From NCBI GenBank assembly GCA_018821985.1, contig JAHJKP010000010.1:19631-83630 (forward strand): a DNA stretch of 64,000 nucleotides, in the 5' to 3' direction. This stretch comes from Pseudomonadota bacterium (lineage in GTDB: Bacteria > Desulfobacterota > Desulfobulbia > Desulfobulbales > Desulfocapsaceae). The notes under the pieces were generated by a model. The model made no database searches, was not told the DNA's origin, and was given only the letters and a program-made list of their open reading frames with translations. Positions 1-9,077 of this stretch are shown here, in pieces (position 1 is the stretch's first letter; every line of letters starts with the position of its first letter). A program made the translations under genes and the position numbers.

Positions 1-125
1 ATGGCCTGACCGACCCCCCGATACGCCCTGGTTTCCAAGGCATGGGCAATTTCTTTATAGGTCGTTACACGCCCTTGAGGCACCTTCCTCAAAAGGTCGT
101 ATACTTTATCTGAAAAAGTTTTCAT
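1..125 (-). CDS. Alkyltransferase-like (MGMT/ATL family) protein, N-terminal part only
   Basis: The reverse strand encodes about 41 residues before the window ends: MKTFSDKVYDLLRKVPQGRV and onward through TTYKEIA and YRGVGQAM. This is the helix-turn-helix DNA-binding start of the O6-alkylguanine-DNA alkyltransferase C-terminal domain (Ogt/MGMT) or of alkyltransferase-like proteins, which bind alkylated guanine. The active-site PCHR (or PWHR in ATL proteins) lies beyond the window, so enzyme and non-catalytic ATL forms cannot be told apart. The short N-terminus favours a stand-alone ATL-type protein of about 100 residues. Its ATG overlaps the stop codon of the kinase gene upstream (ATGA), so the two are probably co-transcribed and translationally coupled. 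Confidence 0.75.
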   Translation of the reverse strand, partial: MKTFSDKVYDLLRKVPQGRVTTYKEIAHALETRAYRGVGQA

Positions 126-1237
126 TCATCCTCCAGCAGTGTTGTCCTGATCGGTCGCCGCCGCTCCTTCGCGAGGTGGATAAAAACCGCGGTCCCCTCG
201 GCATATCGGGATTGAACCTCGATCCTGTCCATCTGCTCCTCTACGATTTTTTTGGCAAAGGTCAGACCCATACCGATATGTTTGGTTTTATTGGTAAAGA
301 ATTGTGAAAAAATATGGGAAGTATATTCAGGGCTGATGCCGCAGCCTTGATCGCGGATGGTAATGGTGAATGGCCAGGTCGGGTCGCTGGAGCGGCCGAC
401 GGCAAAAGTCACCATATTTTCGGGGCCAGGGGTGGAGTAGGACTCGCAGGCATTGACGACCAGGGCCTCCAGGGCCTTGAGGATGAGATCCATGTCAATG
501 ATAAGACTTTCCTCCCCAATCCCTTCTTCATACTTTCCCTGCCAGGTGCAGCCGAGTTCCGTGGCCATGTCCTTGAAATTTGTTTCTGCGGCCTCGATGA
601 TCTCGGCTATCGTGTTATGGCGCAGACAGGGTTTGGGCAGACGGATAAAACTGTTGATTGAATCAAGGAGGGCTTCAAGGTAGGAGGCCTCCCGCTGGAT
701 GGCATCGATTCGCCTGGCATACGATTCCTTGACATCAAGACGTTTGCATAGACCGCCGATGACCATGACAGGATTACGGATCTGGTGGCTGATGTCGTCC
801 AGCATCCTCCCCAGGAAAAAGAGTCGTTCCGACTCGCTCAGAGTTTGTTGAATGGCCTTCATCTCGGTGATGTCATGGATGGTCATGGCGATGCCCGCGA
901 TGTTTTTGTCCAATTGAAAGGCTGAGGCGGCAATGAGGCCCTGGAAGGTGGTGTTATCCCGGCGCAGCAGCATGCATTCTCCCTCGAATTCACCGTCGTG
1001 GGTCGTGAGATGGAGGATATTGGGAACAAGAATATCACGGTCATCCGCCATGAAGAGGGAGGCGAATGGCAGGCCAAGGAACTGGTTGAGTTCCATGGCA
1101 AACATCTGGGCGGCCCGGCGATTGGCAAAGATGATTGCGTGCTCACGATTAATGACTATGATTGCGTCGTGGACGATCTGGAGCAGATTGCCGTAAAGGG
1201 AGGGGGGGTATGCTTCCTGGCAATTTTTCATCGGCAT
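122..1237 (-). CDS. PAS-domain sensor histidine kinase
   Basis: Cytoplasmic two-component kinase of 371 residues with no membrane segment. A PAS domain spans about residues 15-125, with the usual MTIHDITEMK exit. The phosphoacceptor region around 138-200 holds His151 in DISHQIRNP. The HATPase domain (about 235-360) shows the N box (NACESYS), G1 box (DQGCGIS) and a G2-like MGLTFAKKIV. The protein should phosphorylate a response regulator, but none is encoded next to it, so it is an orphan kinase in this window. It is followed with a 4-base overlap by the alkyltransferase-like gene, an unusual partner that might suggest a damage or redox signal; that is only inference. Nearby Met3 is an alternative start. 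Confidence 0.85.
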   Translation of the reverse strand: MPMKNCQEAYPPSLYGNLLQIVHDAIIVINREHAIIFANRRAAQMFAMELNQFLGLPFASLFMADDRDILVPNILHLTTHDGEFEGECMLLRRDNTTFQGLIAASAFQLDKNIAGIAMTIHDITEMKAIQQTLSESERLFFLGRMLDDISHQIRNPVMVIGGLCKRLDVKESYARRIDAIQREASYLEALLDSINSFIRLPKPCLRHNTIAEIIEAAETNFKDMATELGCTWQGKYEEGIGEESLIIDMDLILKALEALVVNACESYSTPGPENMVTFAVGRSSDPTWPFTITIRDQGCGISPEYTSHIFSQFFTNKTKHIGMGLTFAKKIVEEQMDRIEVQSRYAEGTAVFIHLAKERRRPIRTTLLEDE

Positions 1238-1495
1238 ATTTTCTCTCGTTGGGGTTCAACCATCCATGTCAGTCAGGTTTTTGAATTGCTGGCTGATCTG
1301 TTTTTATAGAGCTTCGCTTTGCTCAGCGGCAAGACAGGGATAAAGGGCGAAAAAGATCTTCACTGATGGCCGCATTTCATCCAATGGAATTAGCCTATCA
1401 AAATATCCCGTCAACACAAAGATAAAAAGAAGAAGCGGAACTATTTCATCCAACTCTGTTTTCTATCAGTCAGGGAATTTTTCTTTCCCCCTGCC

Positions 1496-2296
1496 TCAGC
1501 CTTTTTTCTTAGCGGCAAAGATCTCGTCCTTAAGCATCAGCATCGAATCAAAGGCAAATGGCAGGCTGAGATAGAGGCTGGCCACCATGGAGATCACCAG
1601 GCTGCTGAAGATGCCGATCATGATCATGATCTGGTACTTGATGGCCACCAGCGGAAAGGAGCCGCCCAGGATCTGGCCGGTCATCATGCCCGGCAGGGAG
1701 ACGATGCCGATGGTCATCATGGAGGCGATGGTGGGAGCCAGGGAGCTGCGGATCGCCTCCCGCATGAAGGGATGGACCGCCTCTTTGAGGGTGGCACCCA
1801 TGAGCAGATAGGTGAGGAAGGTGCTTTCGTCCTTGCGCAGTCCGGAGTAGAAGCGTTCCAGGGAGAGGATATTGCCGTTCATGCAGTTGCCGAGCAGCAT
1901 GCCGGCCAGGGGGATCATGTAACGGGCGTCATAGAGAGGGGTCGGCCGGACCACGAGCAAGAGAAAGATGCCGAGCACGACAAGGGTGCCGCAGGCGACT
2001 CCGGCGAGAGAGGGCCAGAAGAGTTTTGTTACCGCCAGCCCTGCCTTTTTGAGGATATTCAGATTGGCGACCACCATGATCACCATAATCCAGAGGACAT
2101 TGAGCAGGAGGCTGTTGACGGCGAAGAGGTACTTGAGATAGATGCCCACCAGAAAGAGCTGCACGCTCATCCGCACAACGCTAATCAGCACCTCGCGCCC
2201 CAGGCCGAGCTTCAGCCGCCGGAGAAGGTACAGTGGCAGAAGCAGCAGCAGGTAAAGGAGGGCGAATCCGGTCAGCGGGATATCAAGGGCCTCCAT
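1496..2296 (-). CDS. fetB: FetB-type ABC exporter permease (UPF0014)
   Basis: Very hydrophobic protein of 266 residues with about six to seven membrane segments, matching the UPF0014/FetB (YbbM) family in length and in its early REVLISVVRMSVQL stretch and the middle GMLLGNCMNG motif. FetB is the membrane part of the FetAB exporter, linked in E. coli to iron homeostasis and peroxide resistance. Its ATG shares one base with the stop of the ATPase gene (TAATG), so the two subunits are translationally coupled. Substrate in this organism is not shown by the sequence. Confidence 0.85.
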   Translation of the reverse strand: MEALDIPLTGFALLYLLLLLPLYLLRRLKLGLGREVLISVVRMSVQLFLVGIYLKYLFAVNSLLLNVLWIMVIMVVANLNILKKAGLAVTKLFWPSLAGVACGTLVVLGIFLLLVVRPTPLYDARYMIPLAGMLLGNCMNGNILSLERFYSGLRKDESTFLTYLLMGATLKEAVHPFMREAIRSSLAPTIASMMTIGIVSLPGMMTGQILGGSFPLVAIKYQIMIMIGIFSSLVISMVASLYLSLPFAFDSMLMLKDEIFAAKKKG

Positions 2297-2934
2297 TATT
2301 TCTCCTCCCGGAGAATACCGTTTTCAATGGTGAAGACCCGGCTGCAGCGGCCGATCCACTCCGGATCATGCGAGATGGACAGCACGGTATGATCAGACTC
2401 AAGGAGAAAGGAAAATACGGCATCCTTGCTCTCCGCATCGAGGGCCGAGGTGATCTCGTCGGCAAGGAAGATCCGCTTGTCGAGCAGGATGGCCCGGGCA
2501 ATGACCAGCCGCTGCTTTTCGCCGCCGGAGAGGGTCGCGCTTTTCTGCCGGAGAATGGCGGGATCAAGCAGGAGCCGATCAAGCACCGCCTCTATCTGGG
2601 CGGCGGTCGGCTCCTTGCCGCTGTGGGCCTTGAAGGTAAACGGCAGCAGCAGATCTTCGGCCGCAGTCTCCCGGCTCATGCCCGGTTCCTGGGAGATATA
2701 GGCAATCTCCTGCCGGATCCGCTGGATATTCTCGGGCACAACGGCAAGGCTGCCTACCCGGATAGCCCCTGCCGTTATCGGTGTTCCGCCGACCACGGCC
2801 TTGAGCAGGGTGCTCTTGCCGCTGCCCGATCTACCGCGCAAGACCACCTTTTCCCCGGCCATGACGGACAAAGAGATATCCCGCACCAGGGTCCTGCCCT
2901 GCATGGAGATGGCCACCGCCTCAAAAGAGATCAT
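2296..2934 (-). CDS. fetA: FetA-type ABC exporter ATP-binding protein
   Basis: ABC ATPase of 212 residues. Walker A is GRSGSGKST at residues 34-42, the signature is LSGGEKQR, Walker B is KRIFLADE and the H-loop is SISHD. It pairs with the FetB-type permease encoded directly downstream (TAATG overlap), which identifies it as FetA (YbbL) rather than a generic ABC ATPase. I chose the ATG at 2934 because GAGG sits seven bases upstream; the frame is open four codons further to a TTG at 2946. Transport is expected to be export of metal, by analogy to E. coli FetAB. Confidence 0.85.
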   Translation of the reverse strand: MISFEAVAISMQGRTLVRDISLSVMAGEKVVLRGRSGSGKSTLLKAVVGGTPITAGAIRVGSLAVVPENIQRIRQEIAYISQEPGMSRETAAEDLLLPFTFKAHSGKEPTAAQIEAVLDRLLLDPAILRQKSATLSGGEKQRLVIARAILLDKRIFLADEITSALDAESKDAVFSFLLESDHTVLSISHDPEWIGRCSRVFTIENGILREEK

Positions 2935-2989
2935 GTTTATCCTCAAATTCCAAATCCCAGATCAAAAGACCGAGGCCGAAACTCCCCAC

Positions 2990-4159
2990 TCACCCCTTGA
3001 TCACCGCCAGAGGACGCAGTGCCACCAGCACCTCCACCAGATCGAGCTGATTCTCAATCACCTCGTCAATGTTCTTGTAGGAGCCGGGCGCCTCATCAAG
3101 ATCGCCTACCGAACGGACGGCATGGATGATCCCCTGATCATCCATCCGTTTCTTTTCCTGTTCCAGATTGAGCTGGCGCTGGGCCTGTTTGCGCCCCATC
3201 TTCCGCCCGGCCCCATGGGCGCACGACTCAAAGCTTTCAGGGTTTCCCTTGCCCTTGACAATATAGCTGGGACTCCCCTGCGATCCCGGGACAATGCCGA
3301 TCTCCCCGGCCTTGGCACTGGTTGCCCCTTTGCGATGAACCAGGACATGCCTGCCAAAATGAAGCTCCATGGCCGCATAATTATGGGCAATATTGATCAT
3401 CTCCTCAAAGAACACCGGCTGCACCACGGACAAGAGGGCATCCTTGACCCGCTCCATCATCATCTTCCGATTGGCAAAGGCAAAAGCAACACAGTAGCGC
3501 ATCTCCTGCAGATAGGTCTGAGCTTCGGCGCTGCTGATGGGCAGGAATGCCAGCTGCCAGCTTTTCGGGATGTTGGACCCCAACTTCCTGTTCAGATCCA
3601 TAGCGAGATGATTATAATAGTTGGCAACCTTGAAACCAATATTGCGGCTGCCGGAATGGACCATCAGCCAGATACGCCCGTCATCTCCCTTCTGGATCTC
3701 GATGAAATGATTTCCGCCCCCCAGGGTCCCGATCTGGGTGAGCGCGGACTGATATTCCCTGGAAACAATGGTCAACTGGTCCAGAGAGACATCTGGCTTG
3801 GGCATTAGCCTCGGATCCTGCTTCTTTTTATGATGGCTGAAACCAAGGGGAACCGTCCTTCTGATCTCAGCCAGCACCCATTTCAACTGTTCCGTGGAAA
3901 TGGTGGTAAGCGAGGTCCGCACCGCACACATGCCGCAACCGATATCAACCCCGACCGCATTGGGGATCACCACTTCTTCCGAGGCCATCACCCCGCCGAT
4001 GGGCATACCATAGCCCTGATGGGCATCCGGCATCACCGCCACGTGTTGAAAGATGAAAGGAAGATTAGCGAGGTTTCTCGCCTGTTCAAAGGCCCCCGAA
4101 TCGATATCATCCAGCCAGAGTTTGATCGGTTGTTTTTCTGTGGTAATGACCTGTTTCAT
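2990..4159 (-). CDS. rtcB: RtcB RNA-splicing ligase
   Basis: RtcB joins 2',3'-cyclic phosphate (or 3'-phosphate) RNA ends to 5'-OH ends using GTP and Mn(II). The 389-residue protein has the family landmarks: PDAHQGYGMPIGG, the metal-binding VGVDIGCGM (Cys75), GTLGGGNHFIE, HSGSRNIG, and SCAHGAGRKMGR with the histidine that is guanylylated in E. coli RtcB. The ATG at 4159 is chosen because AAAGGAGGG lies about ten bases upstream; the frame extends 15 codons further without a better site. No rtcA, rtcR or archease gene is adjacent, so this copy is not in the classical sigma54-controlled rtc operon. Confidence 0.93.
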   Translation of the reverse strand: MKQVITTEKQPIKLWLDDIDSGAFEQARNLANLPFIFQHVAVMPDAHQGYGMPIGGVMASEEVVIPNAVGVDIGCGMCAVRTSLTTISTEQLKWVLAEIRRTVPLGFSHHKKKQDPRLMPKPDVSLDQLTIVSREYQSALTQIGTLGGGNHFIEIQKGDDGRIWLMVHSGSRNIGFKVANYYNHLAMDLNRKLGSNIPKSWQLAFLPISSAEAQTYLQEMRYCVAFAFANRKMMMERVKDALLSVVQPVFFEEMINIAHNYAAMELHFGRHVLVHRKGATSAKAGEIGIVPGSQGSPSYIVKGKGNPESFESCAHGAGRKMGRKQAQRQLNLEQEKKRMDDQGIIHAVRSVGDLDEAPGSYKNIDEVIENQLDLVEVLVALRPLAVIKG

Positions 4160-4353
4160 AGGAAGCAGCCCTCCTTTGATCAAGCCCCGGCTATTGAGGC
4201 CCAAGAATGAGAGAAAACAAGAGTAGAGCCAAACAACACAGATGTCCTCTTTAAGTCTCTTACACTAACAGCATCTTGTACAGGTATATTATGCCATAAA
4301 AAACCAGGAAGAGTGGCTGTCATGCCCGGAAATAATCAGCGGGCATGGCTGAT

Positions 4354-5439
4354 TCAGGCAAATTCATCCAGTATCCAGGCCAGCGTCGGCTGATAGTGTG
4401 CAGGCATCCAGACTTTCAGGGCGTTCACACTGGATTCCAGCATGTGTCCATCATGAATAGACAGAGTCAGATGCCCGACCTTACGCCCCGGACGGACCTC
4501 TTTATTGTACCAAAAGAGTTCAGCATTGGGCAGGCTGAGCCAGCGGTCATCTTTTTCAAGACCAATGAGATTAACCATGACACACTGGAAGTTCACCTGA
4601 GGGTGCATAATGGGCAGCTCGCAAATCGCCCTTAAATGCAACTGAAACTGATCCATATGGGTACCGGCCTGAGTCCAGTGACCTGAATTATGGACTCTGG
4701 GTGCCAGCTCATTGACCAGCAGTTGATTCCCGACACGAAAACACTCCATTGCCATTACACCGACATAATCAAGGCTCTCCATGATGGTGGTTAACATGGC
4801 TTCGGCCTGAGATTGTAAGGCCGATAGACGCTCAAGTGGGGCAATCGAGGCCATCAGTATGCCGTCCTGATGCAGATTCAGGGTCAAAGGATAGAAGAAA
4901 CACTGCCCATGACGGGTACGCACACCCACCAGAGAGACTTCTTCAGCAAAGTTTATGGCTTGTTCAACAATGGATTCATTACGCCAATCTGCGGGGATCT
5001 GGCCATCCAGTGCCTGCTTTAACCAGTATTGGCCTTTTCCGTCATAGCCGCCGATACGGCGTTTCATCAGCACACGCTTACCATATTTATCATAGAGCGC
5101 GCTAACATCAGTGTTGTCATCGACCAGCTTCCAGGGGGCGGTGGCGATATTTAATTCATCAAACAGACTTTTTTGACTGCAGCGATCGGCAAGGCGGCCA
5201 AAAACGGAGCGGTTAACAAAATTCGGATGGGAGCTGAGTTGCAGGCTGAGCGACGACACCGGCCACTGCTCACGTTCTGCCGTGATGATATCATGAACAC
5301 CTAATGGCAGAATCTTATCTGTCGGCACCATGATATCCACCGGACAGACTTCTATCGCCAGCGGTTGCCCGGCATACGAGAGCATTGCCCCAAGCTGGCC
5401 ATTGCCCAATACCCAGACTTTTCTTTTGCTTTTGCTCAT
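4354..5439 (-). CDS. purK: 5-(carboxyamino)imidazole ribonucleotide synthase PurK
   Basis: PurK carboxylates aminoimidazole ribonucleotide with bicarbonate and ATP to N5-CAIR in purine synthesis. The 361-residue ATP-grasp protein opens with VWVLGNGQLGAML and contains KRRIGGYDGKGQYWL, EVSLVGVR, NLHQDGIL, GVMAMECF and LAPRVHNSGHWT. By memory these blocks follow E. coli PurK unusually closely. The ATG at 5439 shares a base with the purE stop (TGATG); a GTG one codon earlier is also possible. It forms the purEK operon. Confidence 0.95.
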   Translation of the reverse strand: MSKSKRKVWVLGNGQLGAMLSYAGQPLAIEVCPVDIMVPTDKILPLGVHDIITAEREQWPVSSLSLQLSSHPNFVNRSVFGRLADRCSQKSLFDELNIATAPWKLVDDNTDVSALYDKYGKRVLMKRRIGGYDGKGQYWLKQALDGQIPADWRNESIVEQAINFAEEVSLVGVRTRHGQCFFYPLTLNLHQDGILMASIAPLERLSALQSQAEAMLTTIMESLDYVGVMAMECFRVGNQLLVNELAPRVHNSGHWTQAGTHMDQFQLHLRAICELPIMHPQVNFQCVMVNLIGLEKDDRWLSLPNAELFWYNKEVRPGRKVGHLTLSIHDGHMLESSVNALKVWMPAHYQPTLAWILDEFA

Positions 5440-5930
5440 CACGCTTCCCTGGGATCCGGATTATCCAGTACAGTTCTGGTCTGTTCGGCACGAAAAGCGT
5501 CGAGACGCGCGGCCAGTTCCATATCGTTATTTGCCAGGATCTGACAGGCCAATAATCCGGCATTAAAGGCACCAGCTGTACCGATTGCCAGGGTGCCGAC
5601 AGCAATCCCCTTTGGCATTTGCACAATGGATAATAAGCTATCCATGCCGGACAGGGCCTTGCTCTGTACAGGAACCCCCAGTACAGGTAATCGTGTCTTG
5701 GCGGCCATCATTCCGGGCAGATGGGCTGCACCACCGGCTCCACCGATAATGATTTTAAATCCGCGCTCGACAGCCGAGCTTGCAAAGGCCATTAACTTAT
5801 CCGGGGTTCTGTGTGCCGAGACGACTTCAACATGGTAAGGCACCTGCAATTTATCCATGATCTCTGTGGCTGCCTCCATGGTAGGCCAATCACTTTTGGA
5901 ACCCATTACAACAGCAACAAGGGCTTGCAT
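5439..5930 (-). CDS. purE: N5-carboxyaminoimidazole ribonucleotide mutase PurE (class I)
   Basis: Class I PurE moves the carboxylate of N5-CAIR to C4, giving CAIR. The 163-residue protein has the canonical [11 protein letters not shown] phosphate-binding loop, [10 protein letters not shown] with the catalytic His, [12 protein letters not shown] and [10 protein letters not shown]. It is the first gene of purEK. SD-like GGGGAGGAG lies just before the ATG. About 35 bases further upstream is a 16-bp hairpin (see 5966-6014), suggesting control at the leader. The sequence resembles gammaproteobacterial PurE more than the usual Desulfobacterota type; this was judged from memory only. Confidence 0.95.
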   Translation of the reverse strand: MQALVAVVMGSKSDWPTMEAATEIMDKLQVPYHVEVVSAHRTPDKLMAFASSAVERGFKIIIGGAGGAAHLPGMMAAKTRLPVLGVPVQSKALSGMDSLLSIVQMPKGIAVGTLAIGTAGAFNAGLLACQILANNDMELAARLDAFRAEQTRTVLDNPDPREA

Positions 5931-5965
5931 GATAACTCCTCCCCTTACAAAGGATTTTTATTTAC

Positions 5966-6014
5966 GGGCCGTCAAGAAATAACCATTACATTTTTATCTA
6001 TTTCTCTACGGCCC
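5966..6014 (-). promoter_or_regulatory. Hairpin in the purE leader (candidate cis-regulatory RNA)
   Basis: On the purE strand GGGCCGT pairs with ACGGCCC, and after one mismatch the helix continues through GAGAAATA against TATTTCTT, closing a loop of about 15 bases. There is no following T-run, so it is not a simple terminator. It ends 35 bases before the purE ATG. The rest of the 309-base gap between selB and purE has one further hairpin (GACACAG/CTGTGTC at 6085-6102) and no convincing gene. No known purine riboswitch core was recognised. Confidence 0.45.
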
Positions 6015-6239
6015 CTTATGCCGTTACGATACTGCAATGTTACAGTTATTTTTTGACAACGGCTCAGCAGTAACTAATGCTGTGGACACAGAGTGCTGTG
6101 TCATAGAAACTACCGTGTTTTTTTGTTTAAATTAAAAAAAATAGGGATAAGAATTAACGATAGATACATTCTTCGAAAGAAGAACAGAAGCAAACAACAA
6201 GACTATCACTTTTCCGATGGTTTTTCCCTCACGACCTTT

Positions 6240-8174
6240 CTAAGAAACTTTTTTACGCAGGACCCGGGTATCACCAACACGAATGGTCAGTTTAATTTTA
6301 TCAAAATACTCAAGTAAAGGAATGGAAAACTTCCGGGTCAGACCGGTCAGTTCCTTGAAGCGCGGGGCGTCAATCTCCCCCTCACGGCTGATGAAGGCAA
6401 TGAGTTCCTGGGCCAGTCCATTGATGGTGTCGATGTGATAATAGAGACTTTCACTGATTTTAACCAATCTCCCCTGCCGCAGCAGCAAGGCAAGCACCTC
6501 CTTGACCATGCTTTCCGGGGCATCAGCAAAATGATCCATACTCTCACGGATGGTGGCGGTGGCCAGCCCTTTCTGCCGATACCACTCCTCCAGATCGTGT
6601 TGCAGCGCCTTCTCATCCGCCTGCAGGGCCACCCGATGGGTGGTGAGCCGCACCACCGACTCCTCCTGAACAACCAGCTCTTTTTTCAGCAGTTCACCCA
6701 GGCAGAACTGAAAAATCTTCTGCTCCACTCTTCTGCCAAGCCCGGAGCGCAACTCTTCTTTCGACAGACCGCTCTGCAGAGGGTTGTCACGATGAAAAGC
6801 GGCAAGGGTGGCAAGCAGAGTCTCTTCCACCCCATCACTTACCGTCTTGGCCAGATAGCGCTGGGACGCGGAATCAACCACCACGATCTTCCGGGTTGAA
6901 AGCGGGCCCGTCATCACCTTTTTCAACTGCTTGCCAAAGAGCCCGATACGAATGGAGAGTTCATCGGCGGTCAAGCCGGTCGTCTGACTCTCCTCCAAGA
7001 AAAGGAGGATCTGGTCTTCAACAGTTCCATGTTGCAGGATCTGAAAGACCTCAGCATTTACTTGACGATCGTGTTCCGTGGCCCGTTTCCTTTTGCGTGC
7101 CGGCTGATTCCCCAGCACCCTGCCGCCGCCAATGGTCGTCGCCGGAGAATAACTGCGCACCACATAGCGGTCACCGGGCCAGACGGCTATGGGCTCCTCA
7201 AAAAGAAGCTGGACTGCGGCGGTATCCCCCGGTAACAATTCATCCTGTTCCAGCAGGGAAATACGGCCCATGAGCTCGGCCGTCCCCAGATGGATACGCA
7301 CCCTGGTTCGGTGTTTGAGCGGTTTTTCGTTGGCAGCAAGATAAAGGAAGTCGCAATCGAGCATGAAACCTGGCTGCAAAGATCCGGGAGTAGCCGCCAC
7401 CATTCCCCGTTCGATGAGTGCGGTATCAACCCCCTGCAGATTGATGGCCGTCCTATGTCCGGCCTCAACCTCTTCTACAGAGTGGGAATGAACCTGCAGG
7501 CCACGCACCTTGGCGATCAGCTCAGAGGGATAAAAGCGCAACTCTTCACCGATGGCGACGCGTCCGGAAATAGATGTCCCGGTAATCACCGCGCCAAAAC
7601 CTTTCATGGCAAAGACCCGATCCACCGGCAGACGAAATGGTCCATAGACTTCTTTGAGTTCCTGCCTGGCGACAAAACGGTCGAGCTCCTCTTTCAGCTC
7701 TGCAATCCCCTCACCGGTGGTGGATGAGACACGCAGCAGAGGGGCCTGTTCCAGAAAGCTCCCTGCACAGAAATCACGCACCTCCTCTTCCACCATATCC
7801 AGCCACTCCGCTTCCACCATATCTTTCTTGGTGATAACGATAATGCCCTCTTTCACCCCGAGCAGACGACAGATCTCAAAATGTTCCCTGGTCTGGGGCA
7901 TGATCCCCTCATCAGCCGCCACGATAAAGGCCACCAGGTCCATCCCCATGACCCCGGAAACCATATTCTTGACGAACTTTTCATGACCGGGAACATCAAC
8001 GATCCCCAAGCGATGCCCACAGGGCAGATCCAGATAGGCAAAACCCAGCTCAATGGTGATTCCACGTTTTTTTTCTTCCTTGAGCCGGTCTGTTTCGATA
8101 CCGGTCAGGGCCCTGATCAGGCTGGTCTTACCATGATCAACATGGCCGGCTGTGCCGAGAACGATTTCACGCAT
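6240..8174 (-). CDS. selB: Selenocysteine-specific elongation factor SelB
   Basis: SelB carries Sec-tRNA to UGA codons marked by a SECIS hairpin. The protein of about 644 residues has an EF-Tu-like GTPase domain with GHVDHGKT (residues 10-17), DVPGHEKFV and TKKD, then beta-barrel domains, and a long C-terminal part of winged-helix repeats ending in the family's typical [18 protein letters not shown] region. The ATG at 8174 starts the conserved [15 protein letters not shown]; the frame is open further up to a TTG but that extension falls next to the terminator of the upstream gene. Presence of selB implies selenoproteins elsewhere in the genome; selA, selC and selD are not in the window. Confidence 0.93.
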   Translation of the reverse strand: MREIVLGTAGHVDHGKTSLIRALTGIETDRLKEEKKRGITIELGFAYLDLPCGHRLGIVDVPGHEKFVKNMVSGVMGMDLVAFIVAADEGIMPQTREHFEICRLLGVKEGIIVITKKDMVEAEWLDMVEEEVRDFCAGSFLEQAPLLRVSSTTGEGIAELKEELDRFVARQELKEVYGPFRLPVDRVFAMKGFGAVITGTSISGRVAIGEELRFYPSELIAKVRGLQVHSHSVEEVEAGHRTAINLQGVDTALIERGMVAATPGSLQPGFMLDCDFLYLAANEKPLKHRTRVRIHLGTAELMGRISLLEQDELLPGDTAAVQLLFEEPIAVWPGDRYVVRSYSPATTIGGGRVLGNQPARKRKRATEHDRQVNAEVFQILQHGTVEDQILLFLEESQTTGLTADELSIRIGLFGKQLKKVMTGPLSTRKIVVVDSASQRYLAKTVSDGVEETLLATLAAFHRDNPLQSGLSKEELRSGLGRRVEQKIFQFCLGELLKKELVVQEESVVRLTTHRVALQADEKALQHDLEEWYRQKGLATATIRESMDHFADAPESMVKEVLALLLRQGRLVKISESLYYHIDTINGLAQELIAFISREGEIDAPRFKELTGLTRKFSIPLLEYFDKIKLTIRVGDTRVLRKKVS

Positions 8175-8284
8175 GGGTATCAGAAAGTCAGAGGATAGAA
8201 AATACGAGCCATGGATGGCCAGGCAAGCGAGCTGGAAACGCGACTTCAAGCGCCACGCGCACCAGAGATAGATTGAGCGCAGCC

Positions 8285-8322
8285 AAAAAAAAAGGAATCA
8301 GAGATTAATTTCCCTGATTCCC
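8285..8322 (-). terminator. Rho-independent terminator of the metallo-hydrolase gene
   Basis: On the reverse strand GGAATCAG pairs with CTGATTCC around a 12-base loop and is followed directly by nine T residues. It lies only a few bases past the stop codon of the hydrolase gene and separates it from selB. Confidence 0.85.
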
Positions 8323-8328
8323 CGGCCC

Positions 8329-8958
8329 TTAACGAATATAAGGATTCGATCTTTTTTCTTCAGCAATGGTGGAGCGATTGCCACCATACCCATGTCCCGG
8401 CCAGACCACAGTCTCCGACGGCAGGGTCAGTAATTGGGTGTTGATCGATGCAATCAGTTCCTGATGGGAACCACCAAGGAAATCAGTACGGCCAAGACCA
8501 CCAACAAAGAGGGAATCACCGGTAAAAAGATCCGGGGCATTGTACAAACAGATGCCGCCGGGGGTATGTCCCGGGGTATGGATCACCTGCAGTTTTTCCT
8601 CACCAATGGTAATCACGTCACCACCCAGGACCTGAATATCAACAGGAGGAGAAGCTTCAAGTCCGAGCATGGAAAAATATTTTACCACATCCGGCCGGGA
8701 AAAAAATACCGCATCCGCCTCATGCATGACAATGGGCGCACCACTGGCCTCCTTGATCCGCCTGTTGCCGCAGACATGATCGGGGTGTCCATGGGTGGCA
8801 ATAATATACTCAATGTCCAGATTCGCGCGCGCCACCTCAGAGAGGATCTGTTTTTCATCACCGCCGGGATCAATCACCGCACACTTACCGGTTTTGGCAC
8901 AGCCGACAATATAACAGCAGACACCCATCTCCCCAACAGTCAGTTGTTTGATAAACAT
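8329..8958 (-). CDS. Metallo-beta-lactamase-fold hydrolase (glyoxalase II-like)
   Basis: Soluble protein of 209 residues with the binuclear metal motif THGHPDH near residue 56, then HTPGHTPGG, FTGDSLFVGGLGRTD and a late WPGHGYGG. These are the zinc/iron ligands of the glyoxalase II-like branch (YcbL/GloC size). Such enzymes hydrolyse glutathione or other thioesters, for example S-lactoylglutathione. Length fits the short, single-domain GloC-type forms. Substrate cannot be fixed from sequence. It is followed by its own terminator. Confidence 0.88.
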   Translation of the reverse strand: MFIKQLTVGEMGVCCYIVGCAKTGKCAVIDPGGDEKQILSEVARANLDIEYIIATHGHPDHVCGNRRIKEASGAPIVMHEADAVFFSRPDVVKYFSMLGLEASPPVDIQVLGGDVITIGEEKLQVIHTPGHTPGGICLYNAPDLFTGDSLFVGGLGRTDFLGGSHQELIASINTQLLTLPSETVVWPGHGYGGNRSTIAEEKRSNPYIR

Positions 8959-8984
8959 ATCAGTTACGTATTATAAAAATTTAT

Positions 8985-9040
8985 AAAAAAAGAGAACAGA
9001 AAAAACAAAATCGAAACGCCGCTCTTCCTGTTCTCTTTTT
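8985..9040 (-). terminator. Terminator downstream of the Mrp/NBP35 gene
   Basis: Reverse-strand AAAAAGAGAACAG pairs with CTGTTCTCTTTTT around a 27-base loop, and the 3' arm runs into a T-tract. It lies between the stop of the Mrp-type gene and the start of the hydrolase gene. Confidence 0.65.
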
Positions 9041-9077
9041 ACTACTCATCATTTTCTACTTATGATTCACTCTTTAA

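Noticed and set aside
8175..8284. Possible tRNA-Sec (selC) just upstream of selB: GCGC-rich stretch with CTTCAAG
   Set aside because: No T-loop GTTCRANYC, no 7-8 bp acceptor stem and no CCA; only a chance likeness to the anticodon arm.
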